Origin: Heterocephalus glaber | Lineage: Eukaryota; Chordata; Mammalia; Rodentia; Bathyergidae | DNA length: 64,000 bases | Assembly (NCBI RefSeq): GCF_000247695.1 | Contig: NW_004624730.1 | Span: 30,880,041 to 30,944,040 of the forward strand | Direction: 5' to 3' | Shown here: in pieces, positions 46,765-59,301 of the stretch | Position numbering within the stretch: the stretch's first letter is position 1 | Layout of the letters: each line of letters opens with the position of its first letter | The notes under the pieces: model-generated | The model's input: only the letters and a program-made list of their open reading frames with translations | Told to the model about the DNA's origin: nothing | Database searches by the model: none | Translations under genes and position numbers: made by a program

Positions 46765-48710
46765 AGAAAAATAGCTTACAGAAATCTTGTTAAATTTTTT
46801 CATTGATTCTGATACTTTATAGGTTGCATAGAATATTTTATGTAAGTCACATTGACAATGATAATAGTTTTATTTATTCCTTTGCAACTTTAAAAAAATC
46901 TTTATTTTTGTTTTGTTGCATTAAATAGAGCCTTCAGAACTTCACAGAACTAGAGATAATGAGTATTCTTTATTTACTCATGATCTTCATAGATTTGGTA
47001 TCCTGGGACATAGATACTGAGATGGAGATTACCATACAGGACATTGAGAGCAGTGCTCTTTGGCTCCACCTGTGTGGATGAAATAGAATGAAAGAGGACT
47101 GGGCTATAAGAGAAGTTAAGAGGTGATGCAGTGTCAGTGACTGGGGGTTGCTTTCAAGATGCTCCAAGTTAGGGGAAGGGGGAGGACACTGAACCTCTGT
47201 ATCAACCTCTGGTTGGTTGCAGTTGAAGTGCCAATCTTGGTAGATGATAGAACCCTGTTGTACAATTTAGAACCATGTTATAGATTTCTATGCAATATAA
47301 AATTAAAAATATATGGTTTTGTGTTCACTACTTTAACACAATATTTTGTGTTCAGTCCTATATAAGAGAACATAAGAAATTTAAGGAAAAAAACATTTTC
47401 TATGTCATATTCTTCCCTTCCTTAAGACAAAATGAGGAACTTTCTAAAGAGAGAAATTTTATTGTTGTTGAAGTTGTTGTTTTGTTGTTTTATAAAGCGA
47501 CTAGAATTTTTATCTTCCAGGTGAATACGTATTGAACTATAAAAATTTAGTCTTGCTTTATATGACCCTTGCTGAATTTTAGAGCATTTGGGGACTGTAT
47601 ATTAACATAGAGATTGTTTCTATATCTGAGGAATTTGTACTCTGAGGTAAGTGAGAGGGTATATTATAGCAGGAGAATCAAAAAAGTTGATGTTGTTATC
47701 TTGACTTTGCTATCCGCATCATGGGTGCAAACTTCCATGGATCAAGTGAATACAGTGAAAAATTGCCACTCAAGACATTGGTAGACCTCTGTCAAAGGAA
47801 GTTGTTATGGAGAGTGAAGGTTTCAGGTGGAATGAATACAAGATGCAGATCTGAGAGGAGTTATGAGAAGTCAGCAGGAAAGTTCATCAGTATAACAGAA
47901 AAAAAAAAAGCCATGTAGAAATCCAGAGGGAGTCCAGAAAATCTAGAAAACCCTCAGATATTCTCTAAGAAAAGAAAAAGCCAGTATTTAACACTTGCTA
48001 TAAGTAAGGATTGATCACTATAGCATTAGACAAGCAAAAGTTTGACCTTTTTCTTTAACAACCTTCCTCCTCCAACTCTCTCCCACCCCCATGACCTTAG
48101 AGATGTCAGTGCAGGTCAAATAGGGAAAAAGTACAACAGAGCAACACACCTTCTCAAGCCACAAATCTGACCTGAGCCAATGGGAGTAGCAGCATAAGTG
48201 AAAAGAATAGCATTATAGGGATAGATGTTGAAATAGGTATGGTATTAAAACTTGTATTGAGACTGGATTTTTATAGATATCACTAATCTGAAAACCGTAA
48301 CTTTCAAAATAACCATGGCATCTCCTCATTATATAGCCAGAAGGTAGAGAAGAATACTAGCTACTTATCAGCAATAGTGAGATAAAAATAAATCCCTGAT
48401 AATCTATCAATTTAGACAACAATAGCAATGGGAGGGCAAATAATCACTAATCTTTGTGCATAGTTTTACATTTACAAATCACTTTCAGGTGGGCCTTTTT
48501 TTTTTTTTTTTTTAAGATGATAAAGCAGACTATTCAAGGAGAGCCCTGGTGTTGGGAATAGGAACCACTGCAGAGGTTATTGCCATGAGGGAAGAGATTG
48601 GACTCAACTCCCCAAGTGGTCTAATCTATAAAAGTATTATATTCTTAGTCTTCAATACAACAATAATTAATATACTTAATAAATAACATTTCCACCTAAA
48701 AATCATAGAG
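46765..48710. other. No recognisable gene or repeat
   Basis: Several short open frames (for example 47159-47535) have no recognised domains. A T19 run lies at about 48496-48514. Confidence 0.45.
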
Positions 48711-48714
48711 CAAC

Positions 48715-49000
48715 TGTAGCATCTTCCTGGAGTGCTCTTTCTCCTGTTTTAGTCTAGTTGTCTTTTTGCTGCAATTTCAGAGCTCAGATCAATGCTGTTG
48801 CCTTAACAAAGCCATTTTTGTCTCTATAGCTAGATTTATTACTCATTCTATGCTTTCATAGCACCCACTATTTCCACTTCAGAATACTTTTCACAATTTT
48901 GCATAAATAATTATGTGGAATTAGTTAACACCTATTTTCTCAGATGGATTCTTATTCACAGGAAGGGCTCAGTAGACATTAACTCAATAGGTGGAGAAAG
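48715..49000 (+). repeat. L2-like relic
   Basis: CTTCCTGGAGTGCTCTTTCTC, TTTCAGAGCTCAGATCAATG, TTAACAAAGCCATTTTTGTC and AGGGCTCAGTAGACATTAAC match the order of the 3' part of L2-type repeats. Confidence 0.5.
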
Positions 49001-49518
49001 AGTGAATGAAAGCACTGCTCTGCCTTAAGATTCTTTGTTCCCACCTAAGAAGAGGTTTTTGGGATTTCATGGACTGTAAAGCTGGAGGCTACAATGCTTT
49101 TGTGATAGTGGCCATTTGTGAGGAGATTTAATATTTCATTATGGCCTTGTAGGAGATACTGAACTGGGTAGAAAAGGCCATCCTTTGCTATGATATGCAT
49201 ATGGGAAGGAGGGTATGTGTAGAGAGTTGAGTGTGAGGGTTACAGGTAGCCTTATTTGCTTGTTTTTTAGATATCTGCTTAGTCGTTCATTAGTAAGAGT
49301 GTATGTCTCTTCTTTCACCCTAGTCCATACAGAGATACCAGGAAATTGACAAAATTTTAAAAGATAAGTTTTCTGGTTTCTTTGAAGAAAAGTACTGTAT
49401 AAGCCTGTCGTACTATTTTTGACCAATAAAAAAGAAAAATATCAGACTAATATCAAGGACAATGCTTTGACAATTTTTAAAAAGGTTATACATGTTATCT
49501 TTTATTATGTAGTCAATT
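49001..49518. other. No recognisable gene or repeat
   Basis: A 95-codon minus-strand open frame (49139-49426) has no domain I recognise. Confidence 0.4.
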
Positions 49519-49532
49519 AAATACATTCTTTT

Positions 49533-49608
49533 TTTCTGGTACTGGGGATCGAACTCAAGACCTTGTGCTTGCGAGGCAGGTGTGGCAACAGTGAGCTAAA
49601 TCTCGGCC
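49533..49608 (-). mobile_element. ID-type SINE
   Basis: Antisense ID. Flanks AAATACATTCTTTT and AAATGGATTCTTTT form a 14-bp duplication with two mismatches. Confidence 0.92.
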
Positions 49609-49624
49609 CTAAATGGATTCTTTT

Positions 49625-50490
49625 AAAACATAAAACTGAGCAGCTGATATTTTTTCTTTTAATAGCATTTTTTTACCATGAAAAATTGAACATATTTGTC
49701 TAATGAATTATTGGAAAAGATCAGCTTCCTATCCATAAAATCTAATGCAAACGCTATATCCCCTCTTCAGCATTTTGAAACATTTTAATTACTGTGGCAA
49801 TAATTTTGAATTTTACTTGGTTTCTATTATTTAGAAAAATACATAAGTAAGGACTTACTCTGAGGCTTTCCAACAAGCTTGAACAAATTTTACTTCACTG
49901 AAATGTTATTTTTTCTTTGAGTTTTGAATATGATGATTGTTACAACTCCTTTCCGGTGTCAAGATAGCATCCCTCACTTTTTTCCTAGATAAGCTGTCCT
50001 TTTAACCTTTATTTTGATGACTAACTTTGGACTGATCAACTAACAGACACTATAGTAAACAAGGAAAAAACATAAAGTTAGGTAAATTTAAGGAATTTCT
50101 TGGTATATTTATTATCTTATTAAAATATATTAATTTGTTTATTCAATCCCTTGTATGTAAACTAAATTCAGCACCTTAAATAAATAATTGGGTCACATTA
50201 TTTACCTTTATCAATGATTACAGAGCTCTATAGTTGCCAATAATTTCATAACATAATTATAACAGTACGTTTCTTTTCTTTAATAAAAATTAAATGTATG
50301 AGCTCAAAGTTATGAAAAATTTATAAACAAAGAAGATATTTTTCTATTATTCTGGTTTAATTATAATTGTTAGCCACATCTTTCTTGGGAAAATAAAACA
50401 CATGTAGCAAAAATTTTGTCTTAACCAAAATTTTCATGATAAGCAGAATAGGGATCGAAATAATTAAACTATAAAAGTGCTGTGCCATAT
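49625..50490. other. No recognisable gene or repeat
   Basis: AT-rich sequence; nothing recognised. Confidence 0.5.
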
Positions 50491-50492
50491 AT

Positions 50493-50515
50493 GCACACAC
50501 ACACACACACACACG
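50493..50515. repeat. (CA)n microsatellite
   Basis: GCACACAC...ACACGTGC, about 11 CA units, at the edge of the old L1 that follows. Confidence 0.9.
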
Positions 50516-50802
50516 TGCACAAAGAACTATAAGAAGTAGTAAATTCAGCAAAGTTGTAGCATACAAAATTAACATATGAAGTAGTAGAATTGCTAAATGA
50601 AATAATGAATTATATGAAATAAAAATCTGCAAAGTAATCCCATTGATAATAGCTAGCTAAGAATATACACTTAGAGATAAATTTAACCAAAGAGCTGAAA
50701 GATATGTACAATGAAAAATATAAAACAATGATGAAAGAAATTAAAGAGAGTACAAAAAAGTGGAAAGACATCCCATGATCATGGATTGGAAGAATCAATA
50801 TT

Positions 50803-50865
50803 AGGGCTGGGAATCTGGCTTAGTGGCACCGCATCTAACTTGTAAGATTTCTGGTGCTGAAAGTG
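50803..50865 (+). mobile_element. Worn ID-type SINE in old L1
   Basis: GGGCTGGGAATCTGGCTTAG head, followed by a degraded body. Flanks ATCAATATTA (50793-50802) and ATCAATAATA (50899-50908) mark the insertion; the tail is now a GA repeat. Confidence 0.8.
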
Positions 50866-50867
50866 AA

Positions 50868-50898
<31 letters not shown>
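50866..50898. repeat. (GA)n microsatellite
   Basis: GAGAGAGAAAGAGAGAG-type run in the tail position of the preceding SINE. Confidence 0.9.
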
Positions 50899-52526
50899 TC
50901 AATAATAAATTGTCCATATTACCGAAAGGGATCTACAGATTCAATGCACTCTATCAAAACACCAGTAACATTCTTCACAGAAGTAGAAAAAAAGCCTTAC
51001 AATTTGTGTAGAACCATGAAAACCCTGAATGACCAAAGTAATCTTTTGCAAAAAGAGCAAAGCAGGAAATATTACATCACTTAACTTCATAACATATTAC
51101 AAAGCTATAGTAATTAAAATAGTGAGGTATTGCCATACATACAAACACATAGATAAATGGAACATGGAGGGCATACAAATAAACCCACACTTCCACAGCC
51201 AAATGATCTGATAAAGATATAAAGAACAAATATTGGAGAAAGGACAGTCTTTTCATTAAATAGAGCTGGGATAATTGTGTATCCACATCCAGAAACATCT
51301 GACTATCCCCCTATCTTTCACCAGGTACAAAAATAAACTCAAAATGATTAAGGCTTAAATGTAAGACCTGTGATTTTGAAAGTGTTGGAAGAAAATACTT
51401 CAGGACATGGGAATGTGAAAGATCCCATAGACACAGAAAACAAAAGCAAAAAGGGTTATATAAAACTAAAAAGCTTCTGTTTAGCAAAGGAAACAGTGAA
51501 AACACAATGGAAAGCAGGGAAGAAAATATGTGCACACGGTATACCAGACAAATGATTGATATCCAAATATATATAAGGAAGCAAAAAACTAAATGTCAGA
51601 AAACCAAATAACATGATTTAAAAATAGATCTAAGTAGACATTTCACAAATGATGACATAAAAATGTGAAACAGGTATATGAAAAAAATGCTCAACATTAC
51701 TAATCACCAGGGAAATGCAAATCAGCACCACAATGTGATATAACTTCTCAGTAAGAATGGTTACTACCAAGGAGACTAAATGTAAGTTTGGGTGAGGGTG
51801 GAGAAAAAGGGGAAACTTCTTCACATGGTTGGTGGGAATGCAAGTTAGCATGGCTATCATGGAAAACAGTATGTCTGGTACTCAAAATATAAAAAAGAGA
51901 ACTAACATATGATCCAGTAATACTACTCCTGGGTACACATCCAAAGGAAATGAAATCAGTAAGTCTAAGAGACAGCTGCATTTGCATGTTTATTGCAACA
52001 CTACTCACAAGAGCTAAGGAATGGAAATGGCCTAGGGGTCCATCATCAAATAAATACATAAAGAAAATGTAGTACATGTCCATAATATTGTACTACTCAA
52101 ACATAAAAGAATGAAATTCTGTCATTTATGACAACATGTATGGAGCTGGGGATTATTATGCTAAGTGAAATAACCCAAGCACAGAAAGAAAAGTACCACA
52201 TGATCTCACTCATATATACAGTTTAAATACATTGATCTTATTAAAGTTGAGAGTAGATTGGTGGTTACCCAAAGGTAGGGAGGGTTACTCGCTGGAAGTG
52301 TGGGAGGAAAGGATGGAGAAACTTGTCAATGGATATTCTAAGTTACAGTTACACAAGAGCAGAAAGTCACAGTGTGCTATTGCACATTCAGGTGACTACA
52401 GATAACAATAATCTACTGTGCATTTCAAAATTCTAGAAGAAATGCTTTTTTAATATTTTCAGCATAAGAAAAAGATAAATGTTGAGTAGATAGATGCTTA
52501 CCCTCATTTGAACATTACACTATATA

Positions 52527-53684
52527 TGAGGTGTGATTGAAAAATGCAGTGAATATTTAAATTTTTAAAATCTATTACATGCTAAATCCCAGAAGCAGCC
52601 TGTAAACCCAGCAATGGATGACTGGATAAAGAAAATGTGGTACCTATATATAATGAAATACTACTCAACTATAAAGAATGACCCATTTGAGACATTTGTA
52701 GGAAAATGGATGCACGCTGGTAAATGTAAAGTGAAATAAACCAGACACACAAGCTTAAATATCATATGGCATCTCTCATTTGAGTGAAGCACATTACAAA
52801 CAATGAAAATGATAAAGGATGGATAGAAAAGTACAAGAGGATGGATTTCTTGCAATAGGGAAGTGTTTCAAGGGAACAAGGGTGAGGGGTGAGGAGGGGA
52901 AGAGGAAATAAGGAGAATAAAGATATGTCATGTACAGGAACCTAATAATCCCAATTAATGTAAACATTATAGGCCGTAACATGAGCTGAGACAAATATCA
53001 ACAGGAATGAAAAATAGGATGAGGAGCTGGAGGAAGGTGGGGGGGGAAGGAAGGGCATTAAATAAAAAAAGAAAGAAATATGCTGTAATAGGTACATGCA
53101 ACCATTCCCCAAGACAATTGTGAACTACATAAACTGAATATACATACACCTAAAATAGAAATTAAAGAAGATTGCTACTGTAAAAGACATCGTGCCAATA
53201 ATCTCTCTCAAAGTACTCCCTTTCATTTCAAATACACTTATTCCATCATTTTTATCACTTTCTAAAACATTTCAGGTAGTCCTCTTTTGTGAGTGTCTTT
53301 AGTTGTGTTTTCCTGCCTGTCTCAATGTCTGGAACAGATACAAAATATTTACGTTTCATGGTCATTTTGACTTGAGGGAAGAGCCAGAAGTTACATCGTA
53401 CCAGATCCCATGAATAAGATGAATGAGGAGACACAATGTTTTTGTGTCTGTTTTTCTGTTGGATGGCACTGGACAGCAGCATGCACTGTATTTTTTATCA
53501 CACTTCAAAATGACACTCACAAAAGAGGACTTTTAAAGAACTGCTTTAAAAAGTGGCAAGAACAATGGAATGAGTGTGCTGGGAGTAAGGGAGAGTATTT
53601 TGAGGGAAATGATTGGCAATGTGTCTTTATTGTAATAAATATTTTTAAACTTAGACATTCATCATATAAGTTGATCACACCCCA
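52527..53684. mobile_element. Palindromic (fold-back) mariner remnant
   Basis: Ends TGAGGTGTGATTG and TGATCACACCCCA are imperfect inverted repeats flanked by TA (52525-52526, 53685-53686). Joining the flanks restores continuous L1MA sequence. The transposase C-terminus appears twice in opposite directions. The minus strand at 53170-53480 reads HSSYSWDLVRCNFWLFP then LTKEDYLKCFRK. The plus strand at 53505-53640 reads LKNCFKKWQEQWNECAGSKG then EYFEG. Both outer ends look like the mariner 3' end. The left arm contains a later L1 fragment. Confidence 0.7.
52585..53165 (+). mobile_element. 5'-truncated L1 3' end inside the mariner
   Basis: GATGACTGGATAAAGAAAATG, AAATACTACTCAACTATAAAG and a G-rich tract with GATATGTCATGTACAGGAAC identify the end of ORF2 and 3' UTR of an L1 resembling the younger copies here. 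It lies in the left mariner arm, so it is the youngest layer of the nest. Boundaries are approximate. Confidence 0.8.
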
Positions 53685-53908
53685 TACACATATCAAAACA
53701 TCACATGATAAATAAATATGTGTAATTTTTATGTTTTTATCTATCAATTACAATTAATTTTATTTAAATTTTTAAAAAGTGTCGTGACTTTATTTTGTGC
53801 CTCCCAAGCTGATGATGCTTGACAGATTGGATAATTATTTAATTTAAAGAAGAAATTGATCTCATAAATGCTATTTAGTTCATCATTCAGGCATACAATA
53901 TATATATA

Positions 53909-53988
53909 TATTTTTGGTGACGGGGATCGAATTCAGGAAGTTGTGCTTGTGAGGCGGGTGGTGGCACCACTGAGCTAAATCCCCGGCC
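53909..53988 (-). mobile_element. ID-type SINE
   Basis: Antisense ID next to a short (TA)n run. Flanks of CAATAT type suggest a short duplication. Confidence 0.9.
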
Positions 53989-54480
53989 CCAATATTGTTA
54001 TTTATTCAAGTAAATTATTTATATTTTTAGTGCACTTTTCGGCTTAAGTTTAGGCAAGGCATATCTTGGAATTCTGACAAGTATGGTAGTGTCTGGGAAA
54101 TTTATGGGGAAGTCTTTTAAGGTGTAATTGTATGAAAGAATGAGGTATCAACTGTAACAGAATTGATTGTCAAGGAAGAGGATGTCAGGCAACAAGTAAA
54201 TAAATAACAAAACCTTAGTTGAAAGTAGGGATCAGCAAGCCTGAGACGTCTGAATAGAGCATAGTATTTATCTCCTATTGCAACATTTCCCTCACTTCAT
54301 TCTTCAGTCATATCTAAATATCCTAGAGGAGAACCACTGTAATTAAAAGGAGAAACTACTGTGTTCCTATAAACTGCTTATGAGATCAGGTAACACAGGG
54401 ATTTCTTTGGTATTTTATATCATTTGAGATATATATGTATCTTGTGTATGTCACTTGGGAATATAATCCAAGTGATAGAG
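53989..54480. other. No recognisable gene or repeat
   Basis: Nothing recognised. Confidence 0.45.
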
Positions 54481-54498
54481 GAGTTTTCCATAATCTTT

Positions 54499-54594
54499 GT
54501 TTTTTTTTTTGGTACCGGGAATCGAGCTCGGGTCCTTGCGCTTGCGAAGCAGGCGACAAAACCGCTGAGCTAAATCCCTGGCCTCAAGGTTTTT
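54499..54594 (-). mobile_element. ID-type SINE, one of a pair in a single target duplication
   Basis: Antisense ID after the left flank GAGTTTTCCATAATCTTT (54481-54498). The pair shares one perfect 18-bp duplication. Confidence 0.94.
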
Positions 54595-54642
54595 TTGTTG
54601 TTGTTGTTCAGGATTCATCTTGGGGTTTTGGGGGGTTTTTTT

Positions 54643-54714
54643 GACCAGGGATCGAACTCGGGTCCTTAGCTTTCGAGGCAGGCGGTGGAACCACTGAGCT
54701 AAATCCCCGGCCCT
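54643..54714 (-). mobile_element. ID-type SINE, partner of the pair
   Basis: Antisense ID ending in CCCCGGCCCT, followed by GAGTTTTCCATAATCTTT (54715-54732). The roughly 50-bp linker between the two IDs (54595-54642) has T-rich and GTT-rich ends with a short unique core, as expected for a tailed dimer. Confidence 0.94.
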
Positions 54715-54732
54715 GAGTTTTCCATAATCTTT

Positions 54733-55515
54733 ACCACAGAATACATGTGGGGCAGCACTGAACAAAGAGGGGTTAGTGAGTAACCAAGATTGAAACAGTA
54801 GACTCAAGGAAGTAGCTCATCAGCCCAGTAGAAGTAGCAGATACATAGGACATTAGAGAGGGCAGGGAGAAGGCAGTTCTTAGAGGAGGTGCTATGACTG
54901 CCAAGAGAAGACACAGCGCCTAGAAGGAATGGCGTGTAGGGTGGTTGTGTTGGAAAGGGTGGAAGACGGTTGGAGCAGTTTTTAAGAGAAAGGAATTGAG
55001 AAAGAGCAAGAAGTACAGGAGACCGTGAGTGTGAGTTACTGACATTGGTGAAATATAATTTTAATTTTTAGATTTGAGTCCTTGGAGGAAACAGACAAAA
55101 ATACTCTGAGCAATGGGTTGGTTATTTTATATTTTGGTATTATAGTAAATTTGGATTTTTTCTTGTTTTGTATTCTAGTTTCCACCAATTTTTGTTCCAT
55201 TTTTTTCTCAAAACCAAGAAAAATTTGAAAAAAGTAGAAAATTATAATAAAAGATATGCCATAAATATATGTACAGTTGATAGCTAAATAGGAAACCAGA
55301 GAGAAATTATATTTAAAATGTAAAAATACTGTGAGGTTTGAGTTTAGGTTAGTTATTTTAATTGGATTTAAAATAAAGTTTGAATATTCTAGTAGCCAAG
55401 GGGAATACTATGACAGGTTGTACAATTATTTTATATTTTTAGGTGATCCAACTCTTTTAAAATATTTTCTTTAATAAGCAACACATAGATACATTGCATT
55501 TAGATAATCTCAGCA

Positions 55516-55562
<47 letters not shown>

Positions 55563-56747
55563 TTGTACTGTTTTTTCCTGTCAGAAGTAAGTCCTGTAAC
55601 ATATGTTTCCTTGAATTCTTTTTTCTACATGCTTTTCATTCTCTTCTTTGTACTTAAATGTGAGGTCATGAAAGATGTATATTAGAAGGTTTCTGTGAAG
55701 GAGTTCTGACCTAAATCAGCCTTGTCCTTGGGGATTATAATTTCTGTATTAAAAACTTTTGAAAGATGATAACTAAAACATCAACATATACCTTGAGTTG
55801 GAGAATAAATTTTTCCAGATTGCTGCACTTTCCAAATTTTTAACATTGACTCTCCTATCTTAAACTAAAAACAAAACAAAACTAAGTGTCAATTTAAATA
55901 AATAATACCAATGACATAAAGGCACAGATACAAAAAGAAGACTCTAAAGCACAGCCTTAAATTTTAACCCTTCTGGGTAATATTTGGGTGGTCAAAATCT
56001 GTTAGAGGCTTATATAAAATTATTCAGTGGTACTAACTAATATACTACACACGTCTTGTTTTTCTCAGTTCTGTAAATAATTTCTGATTTTTTAAAGTCA
56101 GAAGACAGTCAGTAGACAGCTCCAGCTTCAGGTTTTTTTTTTTCTACACTCAGATTTAGCTCCTTCCCAAGTGGGTTATTTAGGCATTGAACATTGGGGA
56201 TATTATTTATAACCTGTATATATTCCATATAGATCATATAACACCATGTAATTTGTTGAGGTTAAATTCTGTACAACAAATATTTATGAAGAGTATACTG
56301 TATTCCAGACATTTTAATACCAGTAATATAAAAATAAATAATAAGGATCTCACTTTCAAAAGTGGTAATAAAAATCACTTAAATGACTTGGAAGTTAATA
56401 TTTTGTGTGGCTCTAGTATAGACAGAAGTACAAAACCAAAGAGCTAACATGAATCCTAGTAAGGTAAAATTGCACTATACGTAAACATATTTTTCTTCGT
56501 TAATAACAAATATAATAGATTCATCGTTATAGGATTGGCAAAAATATTTGAAAATTAATATGAATTTCTTTATAATTTTCTTTTGTCCTTAAACTCCTGA
56601 ATATTAAGTGTTTTACAACTGAGCTTCTGATTGTAGATTTTACTTATTAGTAAGATTTTTTTCCAGACTTTGAATCAAAATATTCTCTAATGGTTTTATT
56701 CTTTTTTTCACAGATCAGCTTAAAGGTGAAGCATAATTCATCAGGCT
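54733..56747. other. No recognisable gene; one microsatellite
   Basis: Apart from the (CA)n tract at 55521-55560 I see no repeat or gene. The open frame at 55494-55685 only reads the CA repeat as Thr-His. Confidence 0.5.
55521..55560. repeat. (CA)n microsatellite
   Basis: About 20 uninterrupted CA units. Confidence 0.97.
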
Positions 56748-57354
56748 TGTCATTGGACTATGTCTGAAACATTTTTGAATTTGAGATGAGGAACTTAACC
56801 CACCCTAGATACACAGTGTTTGGCAGTTTGTTGACTTTTGTCACAGAAAAAGAAGTCAGTAAGAGGTATCAGATGGGATTTATTGGGCAGAAATTGAAAG
56901 GTATATACTCAAACTATACTCAAATAAATAGAGTTGGGAAAAAGAGAGAGAGAAAAAGACTTTTTGAGCCAGAGGTGCTTATTTATGGGGTGGTCTTGGG
57001 AGTGTCTAAAATGGATGATTTAGGATGTATATTTTTATTGTTTGTCTGGTTGCCCATCTGGCAGGTTATGTTAGAGTATAAGTTATTTATATGTGTTTGA
57101 AGTTGAGATATGTTGCCCACTAGTGTTGTTGTTTTTTGAAGATGGAAGAAGCATAATTTATAGGTTAAAAAAAAGCCCAGAGCCCAATTTACAGGCTTTT
57201 TGTGTCTGTAAGACCTTTAGAAATATTTTCTAGTCAGTTTCCAGGAAAGGAAAAATATTTTGAGTCCTAAAACTGCATTTTTCTTAAAAGTACATTTTTG
57301 AAATCTCGATTTCCTTGTCTTCTTTTTTAAAAATTTTTTTTCTATCCTACTTCA
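56748..57354 (-). mobile_element. Endogenous retroviral LTR (3' LTR of putative provirus)
   Basis: On the minus strand it runs from TGAAGTAGGATAG to CCAATGACA, with an AATAAA signal at 56878-56883. It aligns through most of its length with the LTR at 63458 onward: AACTTAACCCACCC, GGATGTATATT and GCCCATCTGGCAGG. A purine tract lies directly upstream of its TG. The open frame at 56786-57100 is incidental. Confidence 0.65.
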
Positions 57355-57366
57355 TTTCTCCCCCTG
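57355..57366 (-). other. Possible polypurine tract (PPT)
   Basis: The minus strand reads AGGGGGAGAAA immediately before the LTR's TG. That is where retroviral plus-strand DNA synthesis is primed. It supports this being the 3' LTR of a minus-strand provirus. Confidence 0.5.
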
Positions 57367-57539
57367 AGATTTTGATTTGTTATTTTTAAGGGGCAGAGAA
57401 GGCCTGATGGTCTGTTTTTGTGTAACTGCTTTAGGTTGAGGAAAGATATTGAAAATTAAAATCATTAAAACTTTATTATAGGGTTCTATTTTGTAGACTG
57501 AAGGCCTCTTGTAATGACTGGCTCTAGATAACATATAGC

Positions 57540-57808
57540 AAGAATGTCTGCTATCACCAATTCTGTTCAACATAGTTCTTAAAATATTACCTACAGGAAT
57601 TAGACAAGAGAATGAAATAAAAGGGATATGAATAGGGAAGGAATAAGCAAAATTATCATTATTTGTAGATGACATGATCCCCTACATAGAAAACCTCAAA
57701 AACTCCATGAAAACTCCTAGAACTAATAATCACATTCAGAAGCATAGCTGAACAGAAAGGCAACACTCAAAAAGCAATAGCATTCCTGTACACCAGTAAA
57801 GACCTCCC
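57540..57808 (+). mobile_element. L1 ORF2 fragment (reverse transcriptase)
   Basis: TTCTGTTCAACATAGTTCTT, then a frame with LSLFVDDMIPYIENLKN, which holds the (F/Y)xDD box of the reverse transcriptase. It is truncated at both ends. Confidence 0.85.
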
Positions 57809-58872
57809 CAAGAGGACACTGACTGACTCTGGTCCTCTGGGGCCTATTCATCCTCCTGCTCAGGTGGTTGAGTGACTCTCTGGAGTTGTGGGATCTTTTT
57901 AGAGGTGTATTATCATGTCTTGGGTCCTGGGTGACCTTGGAAGGCAAGGGTCAAAACATTGGCTGTCCTTTAAGGCCAGTTTTAGCTTTTTTTAGCTTTG
58001 ATCTATAACCTTTAGTTGTTAAATACCCAGAAGGTCAATTACACCAATCTTGAAGTGGAAACACTAGGCTTTAATCTTAGCTATTATAATCTATCTTGAA
58101 TACTGGGTAATTTGAAAATTTAAAATAGGACTAGGAAACAGTTACCTCTTTTATTAATTAGGGTTACCATTAGTAATAAGAATCAGTGTCATATTTTATT
58201 TGTATTGTAAGTGATAACTTATCATCTTAACATATTGCTTAAATTTTTAGAAGTCACATTTTTGTAGAATGTTAGATAATATTTCCAGTGTTTTGTAAGA
58301 GAAATTTTAAATCAAGAGCAAACATAGCATTTTAGCATAACAATTATATTGATGTATTAGAACTAGTAACTTTTTGTCATTATTTTTAAAAGCTATTTAA
58401 ATTTTTATTTTGTCAATAGGTCACCTTTATCCAACTTTAAAATATTAAGTCATAAATTTTTATCTAAATTTGTTAATTTTTAACAAAGTGTCTTCTTAAA
58501 TAGAACATATTTGTTTACACATGTGCTTGACAGTTTACTAATGTCTGATCTTTAATCACTATAATGACATTATCTCAACTGTGTAATAGTCGCATCTAAC
58601 AATCATAATATAATTATGTAATAATCACATAAACATAAATCTGATAAACTTTATCGTCAGAAGCAACTTTAGCCTAGAGGTCATCAGTCTGATAAAATGT
58701 TACTCTAGGTTCCACATCTTAGAAGGCTTTTACACTTGGATTTAATATACTATCAGATTATCAATAATTAGTATCACAGCTGTATATCAATCTTTATATA
58801 TATTTAATTTTTATTTTTAATGTGAAATTTAAATTTTAAGAAGTTTATATTGTGTAACCGTACTGAGAGTTA

Positions 58873-59017
58873 AAGGACACTCTCACATGCCTGTAATCCC
58901 AGCACTTGGAATGTTACAGCAGGAGGATCACTGCAAGTTTGAGGCCAGCCCAGGGTACACAGTGAGTTCAAGGCTAGTGTGAACTACATAGTGAGACCCT
59001 GTCACAAACAAACAAAC
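58873..59017 (+). mobile_element. B1 SINE
   Basis: GCCTGTAATCCCAGCACTTGG, AGGAGGATCACTGCAAG, GAGGCCAGCCCAGGGTACAC and GTGAGACCCTGTCACAAACA occur in B1 order with a CAAA tail. Confidence 0.92.
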
Positions 59018-59301
59018 AAGGACTTCCTTAGAACTCTTACGGAGACTGGTAATGACCACAAATAGACATATTACCCAATATATAAATGTATCCCACTTAC
59101 ATAATAACAAAATATTTATTTAAACAAAACCAATAGATGTAGATCAAATTTTTAATGTAGATCAAATTTTAAATGGTGAGACCAAATTTAAAAAGATAAA
59201 AAAAAGTTCTGATAATTTTGTATGTTTAAAATATAGATGTAATGTATACTAAAAAAAAGCACTTATTAGTTATTTTGTATGTATTAAATTTATGTAGTCT
59301 T

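Larger units (their letters stand above)
50520..53765 (+). mobile_element. Old L1 (L1MA-type) 3' half with nested insertions
   Basis: ORF2 blocks TAGAGATAAATTTAACCAAAG, CATGGATTGGAAGAATC and TCTACAGATTCAATGCA, then the C-terminal part (CACATGATCTCACTCATATA), lead into a 3' UTR (TTTGAACATTACACTATA) that stops at 52526. It resumes at 53687 as CACATATCAAAACATCAC and GATAAATAAATATGTGTAA. The break is a mariner insertion. An ID fragment lies at 50803-50865. The many short open frames here are ORF2 shards. Confidence 0.88.

Noticed and set aside
55494..55685. Thr-His repeat protein
   Set aside because: It is the translation of a (CA)n microsatellite.
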